DNA from: Sulfurifustis variabilis
GTDB lineage: Bacteria; Pseudomonadota; Gammaproteobacteria; Acidiferrobacterales; Sulfurifustaceae
Length of the DNA stretch: 64,000 bases
Assembly (NCBI RefSeq): GCF_002355415.1
Contig: NZ_AP014936.1
Location: 3,100,001-3,164,000 of the forward strand
Direction of reading: 5' to 3'
In this document: in pieces, positions 16,245-23,777 of the stretch
Numbering within the stretch: position 1 is the first letter of the stretch
Layout: the number at the start of each line of letters is the position of its first letter
The notes under the pieces: generated by a model
Told to the model about the DNA's origin: nothing
Databases searched by the model: none
The model's input: the letters and a program-made list of their open reading frames with translations, nothing else
Position numbers and translations under genes: made by a program

Positions 16245-16586
16245 CTATTCCGTCGTAGCGAACACTGTCGCTAGCATGTCGGTGCGAGCGACGTGCAGCG
16301 CCTCGGCACGGTCCTCGGCCGCGGCGAGCAGATGCTCTTCGCACTGGCGAAGGAGCGCAGCACGCGCCAGACCGAGCGTCGGGTACTCGTGCGGCTGCGC
16401 GTACTCCGCGACGATGCGGGCATCGCCGTCGCCTTTCGCGCGCCAGGTGCAGAGCACCGCGCGATAGACGGAACCGACCATCCGCACCTCGGCTCGCTCG
16501 AAGAGGCGGGCGTCTCCGAACACCCGCTCCCCGTACGGCGGCGTCCGAAACACCGCGACGCCACCGATCGTGCTGTGCTGACTCAT
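16245..16586 (-). CDS. Hypothetical protein downstream of radC (113 aa)
   Basis: The start at ATG 16586 follows GGGAGGTTAAACGC. The soluble product includes FRTPPYGERVFGDARLFERA and a C-terminal helix rich in Ala and Glu. I do not recognise the family. It lies 75 bp after radC and has no separate leader, so it is probably cotranscribed with radC. Confidence 0.6.
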   Translation of the reverse strand: MSQHSTIGGVAVFRTPPYGERVFGDARLFERAEVRMVGSVYRAVLCTWRAKGDGDARIVAEYAQPHEYPTLGLARAALLRQCEEHLLAAAEDRAEALHVARTDMLATVFATTE

Positions 16587-16660
16587 GCGTTTAACCTCCC
16601 GTTTGTTCCCGGCATCGACTCGTGCAGCGGCACACGCGAATGCAGACTTCCGCGCGCCGC

Positions 16661-17143
16661 TCACAATAGCCCCCGCTCGCTGAACGACACGACTTCCCCG
16701 TCCCCGACCACCAGGTGGTCCAGCAGCCGCACGTCCACGAGCTGCAGCGCTTCCCGGACCCGGGTGGTCAGCAGCTCGTCCGCCCGGCTCGGCTCGGCCA
16801 CCCCCGAGGGGTGGTTGTGGACCAGGATCACGGCCGCGGCGTTGTGCTCGAGCGTGCGCTTGATGATCTCGCGCGGGTAGACCGCGGTGCCGTTCAGGGT
16901 GCCGCGGAACAGCTCCTCGAAGGCGAGCACCCGGTGACGGTTGTCGAGATACAGACAGCTGAACACCTCGTGCTCACGTCTCGCGAAGCGGGCGCGCAGA
17001 AACTCGGCGCAGTCCCGCGGCGAGTTCAGGGCCTCGCCGATCACGCGTGCGCCCAGAAGCTCGGCGGCCGCGGCGAGCACCTCGCGCTCCTCGGCCGGGC
17101 GGTAGCGCCTGCCGCGCTTGCGCACATAGAGCGTACTGCTCAT
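16661..17143 (-). CDS. radC: RadC-like JAB/MPN domain protein
   Basis: The 160 aa product lacks the N-terminal HhH part of chromosomal RadC and starts directly before the JAB domain, as ICE-borne versions do. The JAMM-type signature [14 protein letters not shown] is intact, with an upstream Glu in FEELFRGTL. Despite the name, no repair role is proven for RadC; on mobile elements it is a frequent companion of recombination or anti-restriction genes. ATG 17143 follows GAGGAGGCAACC. Confidence 0.88.
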   Translation of the reverse strand: MSSTLYVRKRGRRYRPAEEREVLAAAAELLGARVIGEALNSPRDCAEFLRARFARREHEVFSCLYLDNRHRVLAFEELFRGTLNGTAVYPREIIKRTLEHNAAAVILVHNHPSGVAEPSRADELLTTRVREALQLVDVRLLDHLVVGDGEVVSFSERGLL

Positions 17144-17379
17144 GGTTGCCTCCTCGTTGGTTGATCGACAACCCAGCGGCGGAGACGCACCACCCCCGTT
17201 GCGGGAGATGTCTCCCCCGCATGGGGTTTGGCTGGCGGCAGCAGCATCGCTGCCGGTTCTGGCGCTGCCTCTTGATGACACGCGGCAGCTCGCGTGGCCT
17301 TGCGGCACAAAACCTTTGCTACCGACCCTGTCGCCAGGATCGGTAGAAAAGGCTCCCGCATCGCTGCGGGAGCAAAACC
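17144..17379 (-). promoter_or_regulatory. Long structured leader of radC (repeat family member)
   Basis: Minus strand order: the exonuclease terminator, CTACCGATCC/GGGTCGGTAG hairpin, CCGCAAGG, CACGCG-AGCTGC-CGCGTG (17279-17296), CATCAAGAGGCAGCGCC, a GCAGCGATGCTGC stem, CCCCATGCGGGG and the nested GAGACATCTCCC/GGGGGTGGTGCGTCTC stem. It is nearly identical to 10199-10440 in its proximal half. A radC RNA motif upstream of such genes is described in the literature; whether this is the same motif I cannot test here. Confidence 0.7.
17344..17372 (-). terminator. Rho-independent terminator after the exonuclease gene
   Basis: The minus strand reads GCTCCCGCAGCGATGCGGGA followed by GCCTTTTCT: a 7-bp perfect stem and a U-rich tail, just past the exonuclease stop. 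Confidence 0.75.
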
Positions 17380-18393
17380 TCAGAAGTACAGCGACCGTCG
17401 CTCGGCGTCGGTGTCCTGCGTGAAGAAGTCGCCGGTGTCCGTCCTGTCCACGTCGGCCTTGAGCGGCTCGCCGTTCGCGTCGACACGGACACGCTGCGAC
17501 GATGAACGCCGGTACCGCTCCATCAGCTCAGGACCGATCTGCGGCGCCTGCTCTTTCAGGAGCTTCCCGTAGTCCACGTTGCCGCGCTGCAGATAGCGCG
17601 TCACCTTGATCCCGGCCGCGGCGCCGTGGGCGAAGTTGCCCATCAGCGCGAGCAGCCGGTCCTGCAACGCCTTCTGGCGTTCGGCGATCTCGGTGAGCTC
17701 GCGCTCCCGCAGGCCGCGCCGGGTCTCGAGCTCGCGGTAGATCTCGGCGGCCTCGGTCCAAGCCTCGAGCGCCGGCCCGTCCGGGACGTACACATCCCGC
17801 TCGGGGTCCTTGTCGGGTTCGCGCCGCTTCTGGATCACGTCCCAGAAGTCGAGCGCTTTGGCGACCAGCTCCGCGATCAACGCCTCGTCCCGCGGAACCG
17901 GCAACGCGAGCAGCTCGTCCTCGCAGTACAGCGCGAGCACGCCGTGCGGAGCCGCCACGACGTAGACCTGCTGCTGCACCTGCGGGAGGTAGCGCCGGTA
18001 CACCTCGCTTTCCTCCCGCTTCTCCTTGGCGTCCTTGAAGACCCCCGGCGACGGGCACTTGATCTCGACGGGAGCCCCGTCGTCGTCGATCCCATCGCAG
18101 GAGGCGCGAATCACCGGATGCTCTTCCGATTCCCCGCACACCGGCAGCAGCATCGTCCCGCAGGCCTGCTCGTACTTCCTGCGGGCCGTCGGTTCGAGCT
18201 CGATGCCGCGGCGTACATGCGGGTTGCGCGACAGATCGGGCGGTTGCACCAGCCCGACCTTCTCGGCCCACAACTGCCAGAGCGTCTTGTCCGGGTCGGA
18301 CCCGAGGAGCACGCAGGCGTCGGTCGCCGTGACACCCTGGTTGCGCCAGGCATGCCAAGCCGGCGTCCGGGGCACCACGTTGACGCTGCGCAT
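17380..18393 (-). CDS. YqaJ-type recombination exonuclease (SXT Exo-like)
   Basis: The 337 aa product belongs to the PD-(D/E)XK lambda-exonuclease/YqaJ group: [17 protein letters not shown] at the start, [13 protein letters not shown], and the catalytic series ASCDGI...[10 protein letters not shown]. It degrades one strand of duplex DNA to give single strands for RecT. The start codon shares one base with the recT stop (TGATG), so both are made together. The C-terminus is RRSLYF, the tag also seen on two CobS-module proteins. Confidence 0.85.
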   Translation of the reverse strand: MRSVNVVPRTPAWHAWRNQGVTATDACVLLGSDPDKTLWQLWAEKVGLVQPPDLSRNPHVRRGIELEPTARRKYEQACGTMLLPVCGESEEHPVIRASCDGIDDDGAPVEIKCPSPGVFKDAKEKREESEVYRRYLPQVQQQVYVVAAPHGVLALYCEDELLALPVPRDEALIAELVAKALDFWDVIQKRREPDKDPERDVYVPDGPALEAWTEAAEIYRELETRRGLRERELTEIAERQKALQDRLLALMGNFAHGAAAGIKVTRYLQRGNVDYGKLLKEQAPQIGPELMERYRRSSSQRVRVDANGEPLKADVDRTDTGDFFTQDTDAERRSLYF

Positions 18394-19352
18394 CAGCCGC
18401 CCCCTTCGGGTGCCGCCTTTCGCTCCTCACGCTCGATTGCGGCGAGCGCGTAGTTGAGCTCGAGCCCGGTCAGCCGCTCGTTGACGTAAGTCTTCGCCGC
18501 CGCCCAGGCCCCGCCGGCCTTCCTCGCCCGCTCGACCACGGTCTGGGTGAGACGGCGCGCCTCCTCGCTCACCTCGGCCTCCGCCGGCACGCGGCCTTGG
18601 GGCTCGAGGACGATCGTGGAGGGTTCACTCGGCCTGCCGTTCGCGAGCTCCGCGAGGCCTTCGCCGTTGTCCTCGTTGAGGATACGCAGCGCTTCGGCCA
18701 GGCGGTTGTCCTGCGCCGTCTTCGGCCAGGTCTTGCTGGCGCGCTTGATGCCGGACTTCTTCGTCTGCTCGCCGAACCACTCGACCCACGGGCCGGCCTT
18801 CTTCTTGACGTAGTAGTCCGAGCAATCGCGCATCTTGTAGATCTCGGACGCCGGCACCGCCTCGACCAGCATGTCGCCGTCGGGGGTCTTGGCGACGCAG
18901 TACACGCCGCGAAACTCCCCGCGCTCCTCGTCGAACGGGTCGAACACGTGCTCGGGCATCTGCGCCGGTCCACGGTAAAGGAACTTGTCCTTCGCGTAGA
19001 CCAGCTCCGCCTTGGCCCACTTGATGCTCCCGATGTCGGTCGCGATCTTGATCAAGCCGCGGTACGACACATCGAGGATCACCTTCCCGTCGCGCGGCAC
19101 GAGGAACGCGTAGCCGAGCGTGGGATTGAGGGTGAGCCCGATGGCCGCCACGTTCGCCACCGCCATCCGCAGCGACAGCGGATTCTTGTTGGCGATGTCC
19201 GCCAGAAACTGGTTGTTCTGGCAGGCCTGCAACGCGAACAGCGCCTCGGCCTGGTAGTCCAGCTGGGCCGCGTTGACCTTCAGGAACCGCTCCTTGGCGT
19301 CCGCGATCGCGAGCGCGTAAGGCGCGTGCTGCTTCTCGGCAGCCTGACTCAT
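18393..19352 (-). CDS. bet: RecT/Bet single-strand annealing protein
   Basis: The 319 aa product starts at ATG 19352 after AAGGAGGCACAG. RecT-family features are LRMAVANVAAIGLTLNP, AFLVPRDGKVILDVSYRGLI, and DPFDEERGEFRGVYCVA. With the exonuclease and SSB it forms a phage-like recombination set, known from SXT as bet-exo, that anneals homologous strands and promotes hybrid ICE formation. Confidence 0.88.
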   Translation of the reverse strand: MSQAAEKQHAPYALAIADAKERFLKVNAAQLDYQAEALFALQACQNNQFLADIANKNPLSLRMAVANVAAIGLTLNPTLGYAFLVPRDGKVILDVSYRGLIKIATDIGSIKWAKAELVYAKDKFLYRGPAQMPEHVFDPFDEERGEFRGVYCVAKTPDGDMLVEAVPASEIYKMRDCSDYYVKKKAGPWVEWFGEQTKKSGIKRASKTWPKTAQDNRLAEALRILNEDNGEGLAELANGRPSEPSTIVLEPQGRVPAEAEVSEEARRLTQTVVERARKAGGAWAAAKTYVNERLTGLELNYALAAIEREERKAAPEGGG

Positions 19353-19484
19353 CTGTGCCTCCTTATATAAGGAATGGAGGCACACTGTTCCCCCTTCAGG
19401 GGCCACAGCGTGCCCCCGGTTGGGGTTGCGATACCGTCCGATCAGGACGGTGTCACGTCGTCCCGTTCAGCAGACCACGTCCGC
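19353..19484 (-). promoter_or_regulatory. Leader hairpins of bet
   Basis: The minus strand reads CAACCCCAACCGGGGGCACG, then CTGTGGCCCCTGAAGGGGGA and ACAGTGTGCCTCC: an outer GGCACGCTGT/ACAGTGTGCC stem of ten pairs enclosing a CCCC/GGGG stem, followed by the ribosome site. A second hairpin near ssb (GTCCTGATCGGAC-like) is weaker. Confidence 0.65.
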
Positions 19485-19943
19485 TCAAAACGGGATGTCA
19501 TCCGAAAAGTCCTGGCCGGGACTGAAATCCTGCCCCACCGCTTTCGCGGCGGGCGCCCGGTTGGACGGTTTGGACGGGGCGGGCTTCTCCGCGCTGCCGC
19601 CGGGGCCGCGCGCGCCGAGCATCTGCATGTCGGTCGCGACGATCTCGGTGGTGTAACGCTCGGCGCCGTCCTTGTCCTGCCACTTGCGCGTCTGCAGCCG
19701 GCCTTCTACGTAGACCTGCGAGCCCTTCTTCAAGTACTCGCCGGCGATCTCGCCCAGCCGCCCGAACAGCACCACGCGGTGCCACTCGGTGCGCTCCTGC
19801 TTCTCGCCGCTGCTCTTGTCCTTCCAGGACTCCGTCGTGGCGAGCGAGACCTTGGCCACGGCGTTCTGGTCCGGGGTGTAGCGCACCTCGGGGTCATTGC
19901 CGAGGTACCCGACCAGAATGACCTTGTTGACACCTCTTGCCAT
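19485..19943 (-). CDS. ssb: Single-stranded DNA-binding protein
   Basis: The 152 aa product has a complete OB fold ([56 protein letters not shown]), a Pro/Ala-rich linker and the acidic tip DDIPF that docks partner proteins. ATG 19943 is chosen over the adjacent ATG 19946 on ribosome-site spacing. It opens the recombination cluster, as ssb does in SXT. Confidence 0.92.
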   Translation of the reverse strand: MARGVNKVILVGYLGNDPEVRYTPDQNAVAKVSLATTESWKDKSSGEKQERTEWHRVVLFGRLGEIAGEYLKKGSQVYVEGRLQTRKWQDKDGAERYTTEIVATDMQMLGARGPGGSAEKPAPSKPSNRAPAAKAVGQDFSPGQDFSDDIPF

Positions 19944-20164
19944 CATGCACCTCCTTCAGGTCATGGCGTTTGCGATAGCCCTTCGGGAGGCGAGACGCCC
20001 CTGACGGGGACGCTTCTCCCCCGCGGGGTTTTCCTTCGCTGGGTTGTACAGGGCCAGCTCCTGCCGCTTGCGCGGAACAGATTCGGTCTTCGCGCGTGAC
20101 TCTCGTATCGAGAGCCACCCGGGAAGACCCCGGAGCCTCGCGACTTCGGGATCTCACCCACCGT
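19944..20164 (-). promoter_or_regulatory. Structured leader of ssb (repeat family member)
   Basis: The minus strand has GCGCAAGCGG, then GCAG-GAGCTGGCC-CTGT (20046-20063), ACAACCCAGCG, CCCCGCGGGGG and a nested GAGAAGCG-TCCCC/GGGGC-CGTCTC stem before the ribosome site. The GAGCTG hairpin and following order match the other long leaders. Confidence 0.6.
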
Positions 20165-20359
20165 TCACGCCGCGGGAAGCATAGCGATCTCATCCTGCGG
20201 CGCGATGCGCTTGGTGATCTTGGCCCACAGGGTCACGACCTCGAGCGCCTCCTCGTTGCCGATGTTACGGATGACCGGCTCAGGGACTCGATCGACACGA
20301 CCGTCGTGGTAGTACACCTCGCACAACGTGGGATCGAAGATGTGGATCTTGCGGGTCAT
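20165..20359 (-). CDS. Small hypothetical protein (64 aa)
   Basis: The product is soluble (IHIFDPTLCEVYYHDGRVDR, then PQDEIAMLPAA). ATG 20359 follows GAGGCGAATGCC. It begins 15 bp after the stop of the small membrane protein at 20375 and is probably translated from the same message. No family is recognised. Confidence 0.6.
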   Translation of the reverse strand: MTRKIHIFDPTLCEVYYHDGRVDRVPEPVIRNIGNEEALEVVTLWAKITKRIAPQDEIAMLPAA

Positions 20360-20374
20360 GGCATTCGCCTCGTG

Positions 20375-20521
20375 TCATGGCGCCGCCCGTTGCACGGCGG
20401 CAGCGGTCGACGACTTGGCGGCGATCAGCGTGAGGGCTCGTTGCAGCCCGAGCATCGCTCCGACTGCAACGAGCATCACGATGGCAACGACGACGGGGAC
20501 GGGTGACTGGACGGGTTTCAT
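20375..20521 (-). CDS. Small single-span membrane protein (48 aa)
   Basis: A strong ribosome site AAGGAGGTCAAC precedes ATG 20521. Residues 8-28 form one membrane span (VPVVVAIVMLVAVGAMLGL), and a short Ala-rich tail follows. No family is recognised. It is one of three tiny membrane proteins in a row (20375, 20706, 20951), each with its own leader. Confidence 0.6.
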   Translation of the reverse strand: MKPVQSPVPVVVAIVMLVAVGAMLGLQRALTLIAAKSSTAAAVQRAAP

Positions 20522-20705
20522 GTTGACCTCCTTCTCTCAGTGAGCAACCCCCAAGACACACTGCGTCGCGCAATGCGTCTTGGCGGGTTGCTCCTGGGAT
20601 CAGGAGCCGGTACGAGCAGCATGTCGCTGCTGGTACCCCCGCCGAGGCCTTCGGCGCGGCGCTTTAGGTCGTGGACCCTGGCGTCGCGCGGAAGGCGCTC
20701 GATGA
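20522..20705 (-). promoter_or_regulatory. Leader hairpins upstream of the 20375 gene
   Basis: Minus strand: a GGCTCCTGATCCCAGGAGC hairpin, then GCAACCCGCCAAGACGCATT, GCGCGACGCAGTGTGTCTTG and GGGGGTTGC, giving an outer GCAACCC/GGGTTGC stem enclosing AAGACGC/GTGTCTT. It has the nested layout of the family with different stem sequences. Confidence 0.55.
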
Positions 20706-20828
20706 CTACCACTCGATGGCGGCGTGGGTGGAATAAATTCCGCCCAGCACCTTGCTGCAGCCCTCGAGACCGAGGGCGATACCGGCAAGCAACTGAATCA
20801 CGATCAACACCGTGATCAGGGCTTTCAT
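20706..20828 (-). CDS. Tiny membrane protein (40 aa)
   Basis: ATG 20828 follows CCAGGAGGCGTGT. Residues 3-22 are a hydrophobic span (ALITVLIVIQLLAGIALGL), then EGCSKVLGG and a short tail. No family is recognised. Its position among other tiny membrane proteins suggests an envelope role, which is inference. Confidence 0.55.
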   Translation of the reverse strand: MKALITVLIVIQLLAGIALGLEGCSKVLGGIYSTHAAIEW

Positions 20829-20950
20829 ACACGCCTCCTGGGAAGGGGCGTGCATGCGCACCCCTCGCGGAGCGTGCAAGACGCCCCGGGAACGGGTGGG
20901 TTGCATCACCGCGCGGTCTCTCTTTCGAGAGGCGCGTGGTGAAGACGGTG
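20829..20950 (-). promoter_or_regulatory. Leader hairpin of the 20706 gene
   Basis: The minus strand reads GGGGCGTCTTGCACGCTCCG and GAGGGGTGCGCATGCACGCC, an outer GGGGCGT/ACGCCCC stem with inner pairing, directly before the ribosome site. A CTCTTTCGAGAG-like hairpin near 20925 may end the upstream transcript. Confidence 0.5.
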
Positions 20951-21175
20951 TTACTGCGGCGCGCCCCTCTGACGTTGCCGGCGAATGAACGCCGGTACGT
21001 CGAACTCGGACCAGTCCGAGCGACGAGCGCGAGCAGCGATACCGAGATTGGCCGCCGTTACCACCGGCGGCGCCTGCAGCCGACCGTCGATGACGGTCGG
21101 TGGGTCCGTCTTCGGCCTGCGGAAGAGCACGTAGGCGACGATCAGGACCACGAGCAGCACGTACAGGCTGAGCAT
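20951..21175 (-). CDS. Membrane-anchored protein ending in an FtsZ C-terminal-peptide mimic (74 aa)
   Basis: ATG 21175 is chosen because AAGGAG ends six bases upstream; an ATG at 21181 abuts the ribosome site. Residues 3-18 form a membrane span (SLYVLLVVLIVAYVLF) followed by RRPK, which places the rest in the cytoplasm. A flexible linker leads to DWSEFDVPAFIRRQRQRG. The core DVPAFIRRQ (59-67) matches the conserved C-terminal peptide of FtsZ (DIPAFLRKQ in E. coli), the site bound by FtsA, ZipA, MinC and SlmA. The motif is seen directly; competition for division proteins is inference. Confidence 0.65.
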   Translation of the reverse strand: MLSLYVLLVVLIVAYVLFRRPKTDPPTVIDGRLQAPPVVTAANLGIAARARRSDWSEFDVPAFIRRQRQRGAPQ

Positions 21176-21360
21176 GTGCATCTCCTTGGTCTGGCAAGTT
21201 GCGAGAGAAGGAGTGGGGCACATGCCCCGCGGGGCGCGAACAGATGCCCCACGAACCAACTGCGCTGGAGCACTCCAGCACAGACCGGCATCGGGATGCC
21301 GGATTTGGCGGCGCTGCGTCTTGATTACACGGTACAGCTCCCGTGGGTGGACCGACTCAT
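21176..21360 (-). promoter_or_regulatory. Structured leader of the 20951 gene (repeat family member)
   Basis: The minus strand has CACGG-GAGCTGTA-CCGTG (21327-21346), TAATCAAGACGCAGCGCC, a GGCATCCCGATGCC stem, and TGGGGCATCTG with CATGTGCCCCA enclosing GCCCCGCGGGGC. The first part matches 10331-10360 almost base for base. Confidence 0.65.
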
Positions 21361-21474
21361 CGTCGGGCACCGATCCCTTCTGCATTACGCAGAGAGGATT
21401 GAAAAGCGGATCAGACGCGCAAGAGCCTATACCGTGGCCGAGCGTCATGCAATAGGCCAACGAGGCTCCGCGCC

Positions 21475-21507
21475 GGGGATAGATGAACGTTTCGCGCGTT
21501 TATCCCC
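21475..21507 (+). promoter_or_regulatory. Palindromic activator-box candidate upstream of the acaB-like gene
   Basis: GGGGATAGATGAACG and CGCGTTTATCCCC form an imperfect inverted repeat about 65 bp before the ATG. Related sequences lie upstream of traL (41964-41994) and traI (50052-50087). FlhDC-type boxes are inverted repeats with AAATAGCG cores, so a SetCD/AcaCD-like site is proposed. Confidence 0.45.
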
Positions 21508-21571
21508 CGCACCCCTGACTTCTGCCCCAGTAGGATCGTTCCGGGACAAATCCGAGCGAGGATCGCAGGTC

Positions 21572-22330
21572 ATGGCGAAGAACAAGCCGAAGCCCCAGTA
21601 CTCCGACGCCTTCTTCGTGGACAACCTGGTGCTGCGCCACGAGCGTACCCAGCACGTCTACGATCGGTGTGGCGACAAGGTGATCGACGCGCTGTTCGGC
21701 ATCGCGGTGATCCTGCCCAACTTCAGCAGGACCGCCGAGATCGACGAGGTGTCGGCGATCGTGAAGAAGACCATCGAGAGCATCTTTGCCGAATTCCAGG
21801 GCGAGATCGCGCGGGTCGACAAGCTCGTCACCGACAACGGCATCACCCTCTCCCCCAGATACTCGAACCCGAAGAATCTCGCGGTGCGCATCACCTCGCC
21901 GCGCGCCGGGTCCTTCGTCGGTCTGTTTCGCAAGCTCGATGAGCTGCTCATGGGCATCGATAAGCTGTGGTTCGCGGAGGTCTGGGACGAATCCCAGAAG
22001 CGAAAGGCGGTGCGCGAGGCGAGTAACCGCGTGCTGGCGGCGGCGACGGAGATCTTCAAACTGCACAAACGCGCGCACCTGGCGCGCCAGCGCAAGGAAA
22101 GTGCCGCCCAGGGAAATGCCCCGAAAACCGAAACGGCGAAGGCGGACACGAAGGATATCGAGGCGATCGCGCCCGCGCAGGATGCTGTCACCGCCTCGGA
22201 CGCATCGCCCGTCGACAGCGCCGCTCCTACCCCCGCCGCCGCGACGTCCACTCCCGCGGCGGAAGCTCCCGAAACCGCCGCCACCGACACTCCGCAGCCC
22301 GCACGGCGCAAGAAGACGGTTGCCGTTTGA
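21572..22330 (+). CDS. AcaB-like ICE transcriptional regulator (DUF1845 type)
   Basis: The 252 aa product starts at ATG 21572. Residues 1-165 follow the DUF1845/AcaB-like pattern: LVLRHERTQHVYDRCGDKVI, ILPNFSRTAEIDEVSAIV, VTDNGITLSPRYSNPKNLAV and LFRKLDELLMGIDKLWF. The C-terminal 80 residues are a low-complexity Ala/Pro/Thr tail ending RRKKTVAV, probably disordered. In IncC plasmids AcaB activates the acaDC activator genes. Here it faces away from the recombination cluster with a palindromic box upstream; regulation of the FlhDC-like pair is inferred. Confidence 0.7.
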   Translation: MAKNKPKPQYSDAFFVDNLVLRHERTQHVYDRCGDKVIDALFGIAVILPNFSRTAEIDEVSAIVKKTIESIFAEFQGEIARVDKLVTDNGITLSPRYSNPKNLAVRITSPRAGSFVGLFRKLDELLMGIDKLWFAEVWDESQKRKAVREASNRVLAAATEIFKLHKRAHLARQRKESAAQGNAPKTETAKADTKDIEAIAPAQDAVTASDASPVDSAAPTPAAATSTPAAEAPETAATDTPQPARRKKTVAV

Positions 22331-22562
22331 GTTCCTGCTCGCCGATCCATCTCGGTCCCCGGGCGTGCGGCCGCGCTGCTATTGTGCCCAAGAACGGCGG
22401 CCGGTTCCTTCTCGGGGCGGCTCAACCGTACGCAAGTGACACTGCCCCCGGCTAAAGGATTGAGTTCAAGCCGATGCGAGTTGCGTAGCAGTGAAACCAT
22501 GACACAATCGGGAATAGATGCCGCTACTCACAACTTGAGTCTGCACACCTCAAGGAGGTCAT
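22331..22562. other. Intergenic region, nothing assigned
   Basis: About 230 bp between the AcaB-like gene and the lipoprotein. I see no clear terminator. The end carries AAGGAGG, the ribosome site for the lipoprotein start at 22563. GC content drops towards the cargo. Confidence 0.4.
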
Positions 22563-23568
22563 ATGCGGACACGGAATTCCTTATATAATAGGTATCGCGC
22601 TCGCAGTAAGCAGCGGCCTGGCGGCTTGTGCCACCGCCCCTGCCCCTTACCCCTATAACCCCAAGCAATCCGAGGCGCTCAACATCGCCCGGGCAGCGAA
22701 GCTCTCCGACCTGAAAGATATTCCCTGGGACCGGTATCAGCAGGCGCGCGATGAGGCGCTCGCGAAAGGAGTAAGGCTCGACCGACCGTCGCTGGCCGGG
22801 CCGGCCATTTCCGGCGTGGCGACGTATTTCAGCCATGTGCGGCCGCTGCCGGGACTCGGCTCCGGTGCGGCCGCGACAGTCGATACGGCCCTGATGTGGC
22901 TTGGCAAACCCGACAGCGCCTCCGCGCAGTCGCGACTGATCGCCTGGATGCCGCGCGACATGGCCCGAACCCCGCAAGAGGCGCAGGCAAAGATGACCGA
23001 GATCTTGAACTCGGCTATACGTAGCGCCGCTGCCGAGACGAAATGGCCGGCTGGAATGCGTGTGGCGCCAGAGAACATTCAGGTCCAAAAGGATCCGAGC
23101 AAGCGCGTCATCCTAGTGCCGATTTCCGGCGGGGAATGCGAGCGCGAGCTGATACGGTGCATGTATCCGTTCTTCTTGGGAAACAAACTCCCGCGGGCAT
23201 CGCGTGCGCCGGAGTTATTGGGCGGGGGCGACGCGTATGAGTTCACCGCCGCCAGCTCAATCGACTCGGCAACCTGGTCTTCCGAGGGCCGAAGCTACCG
23301 GGAGCTGAGTGGCCCAAAACGCGAGATTCCGGCCCTCGACAAGGTCAAGACCTGGCGCCCCGTGCTGCCCGACGTGGAGTTCTACAGCGCCATCTCCAGC
23401 CGTCTGCCGAAATGGGCGTATCTCTACCTCACGCCGGCTGACGATCGCGTGTCAATCCCAACGGACGATGTACGCCGGGCGTTCTTGCGCTTCCCCGTGA
23501 TGCTTCATCAAGGGCAGGCGATGTTCTTCATCGAGCCCGATCCGGGGAGGCGGATCACCGCTATGTAA
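22563..23568 (+). pseudogene. Putative lipoprotein with a frameshift in its signal peptide
   Basis: AAGGAGG stands before ATG 22563, but that frame stops after 31 codons. The downstream frame reads PYIIGIALAVSSGLAAC, a clear lipobox, then a coherent ~325 aa protein to 23568. Deleting one A near 22575 would join MRTR to IPYIIGIALAV. The mature part includes SHVRPLPGLGSGAAAT, VILVPISGGECERELIRCMY and a C-terminal AFLRFPVMLHQGQAMFF; no family is recognised. An in-frame GTG at 22816 would give a 250 aa protein without export signal, which is unlikely to be the intended form. Confidence 0.55.
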
Positions 23569-23777
23569 GAAGTCACGGTAACAGCCACAATCATGAATTT
23601 GTTTCACTCAACGGGATGTCAGCGAAAGACAAATCCTTATAGGCAATAAGTTTGGAAGCCCGGGCATTAGAGGCCGAACGCTACACGGGAAGTAAAGCGG
23701 GGGGTCGACGGAGAAAGAGCTTCTTTAAGATCTAGAGCGCAACAGATCGGCCGGCCAACCCAGTCGCTGGTACGGCG
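23569..23777. other. Intergenic region between convergent genes
   Basis: About 210 bp of lower-GC DNA between the lipoprotein and the convergent TIR gene. I see no hairpin-plus-U-tract terminator and no gene. Confidence 0.35.

Noticed and set aside
6206-21360. CRISPR array or mobile repeats
   Set aside because: The repeated elements are not evenly spaced, have no spacers and each sits in front of a gene; they are leader structures.
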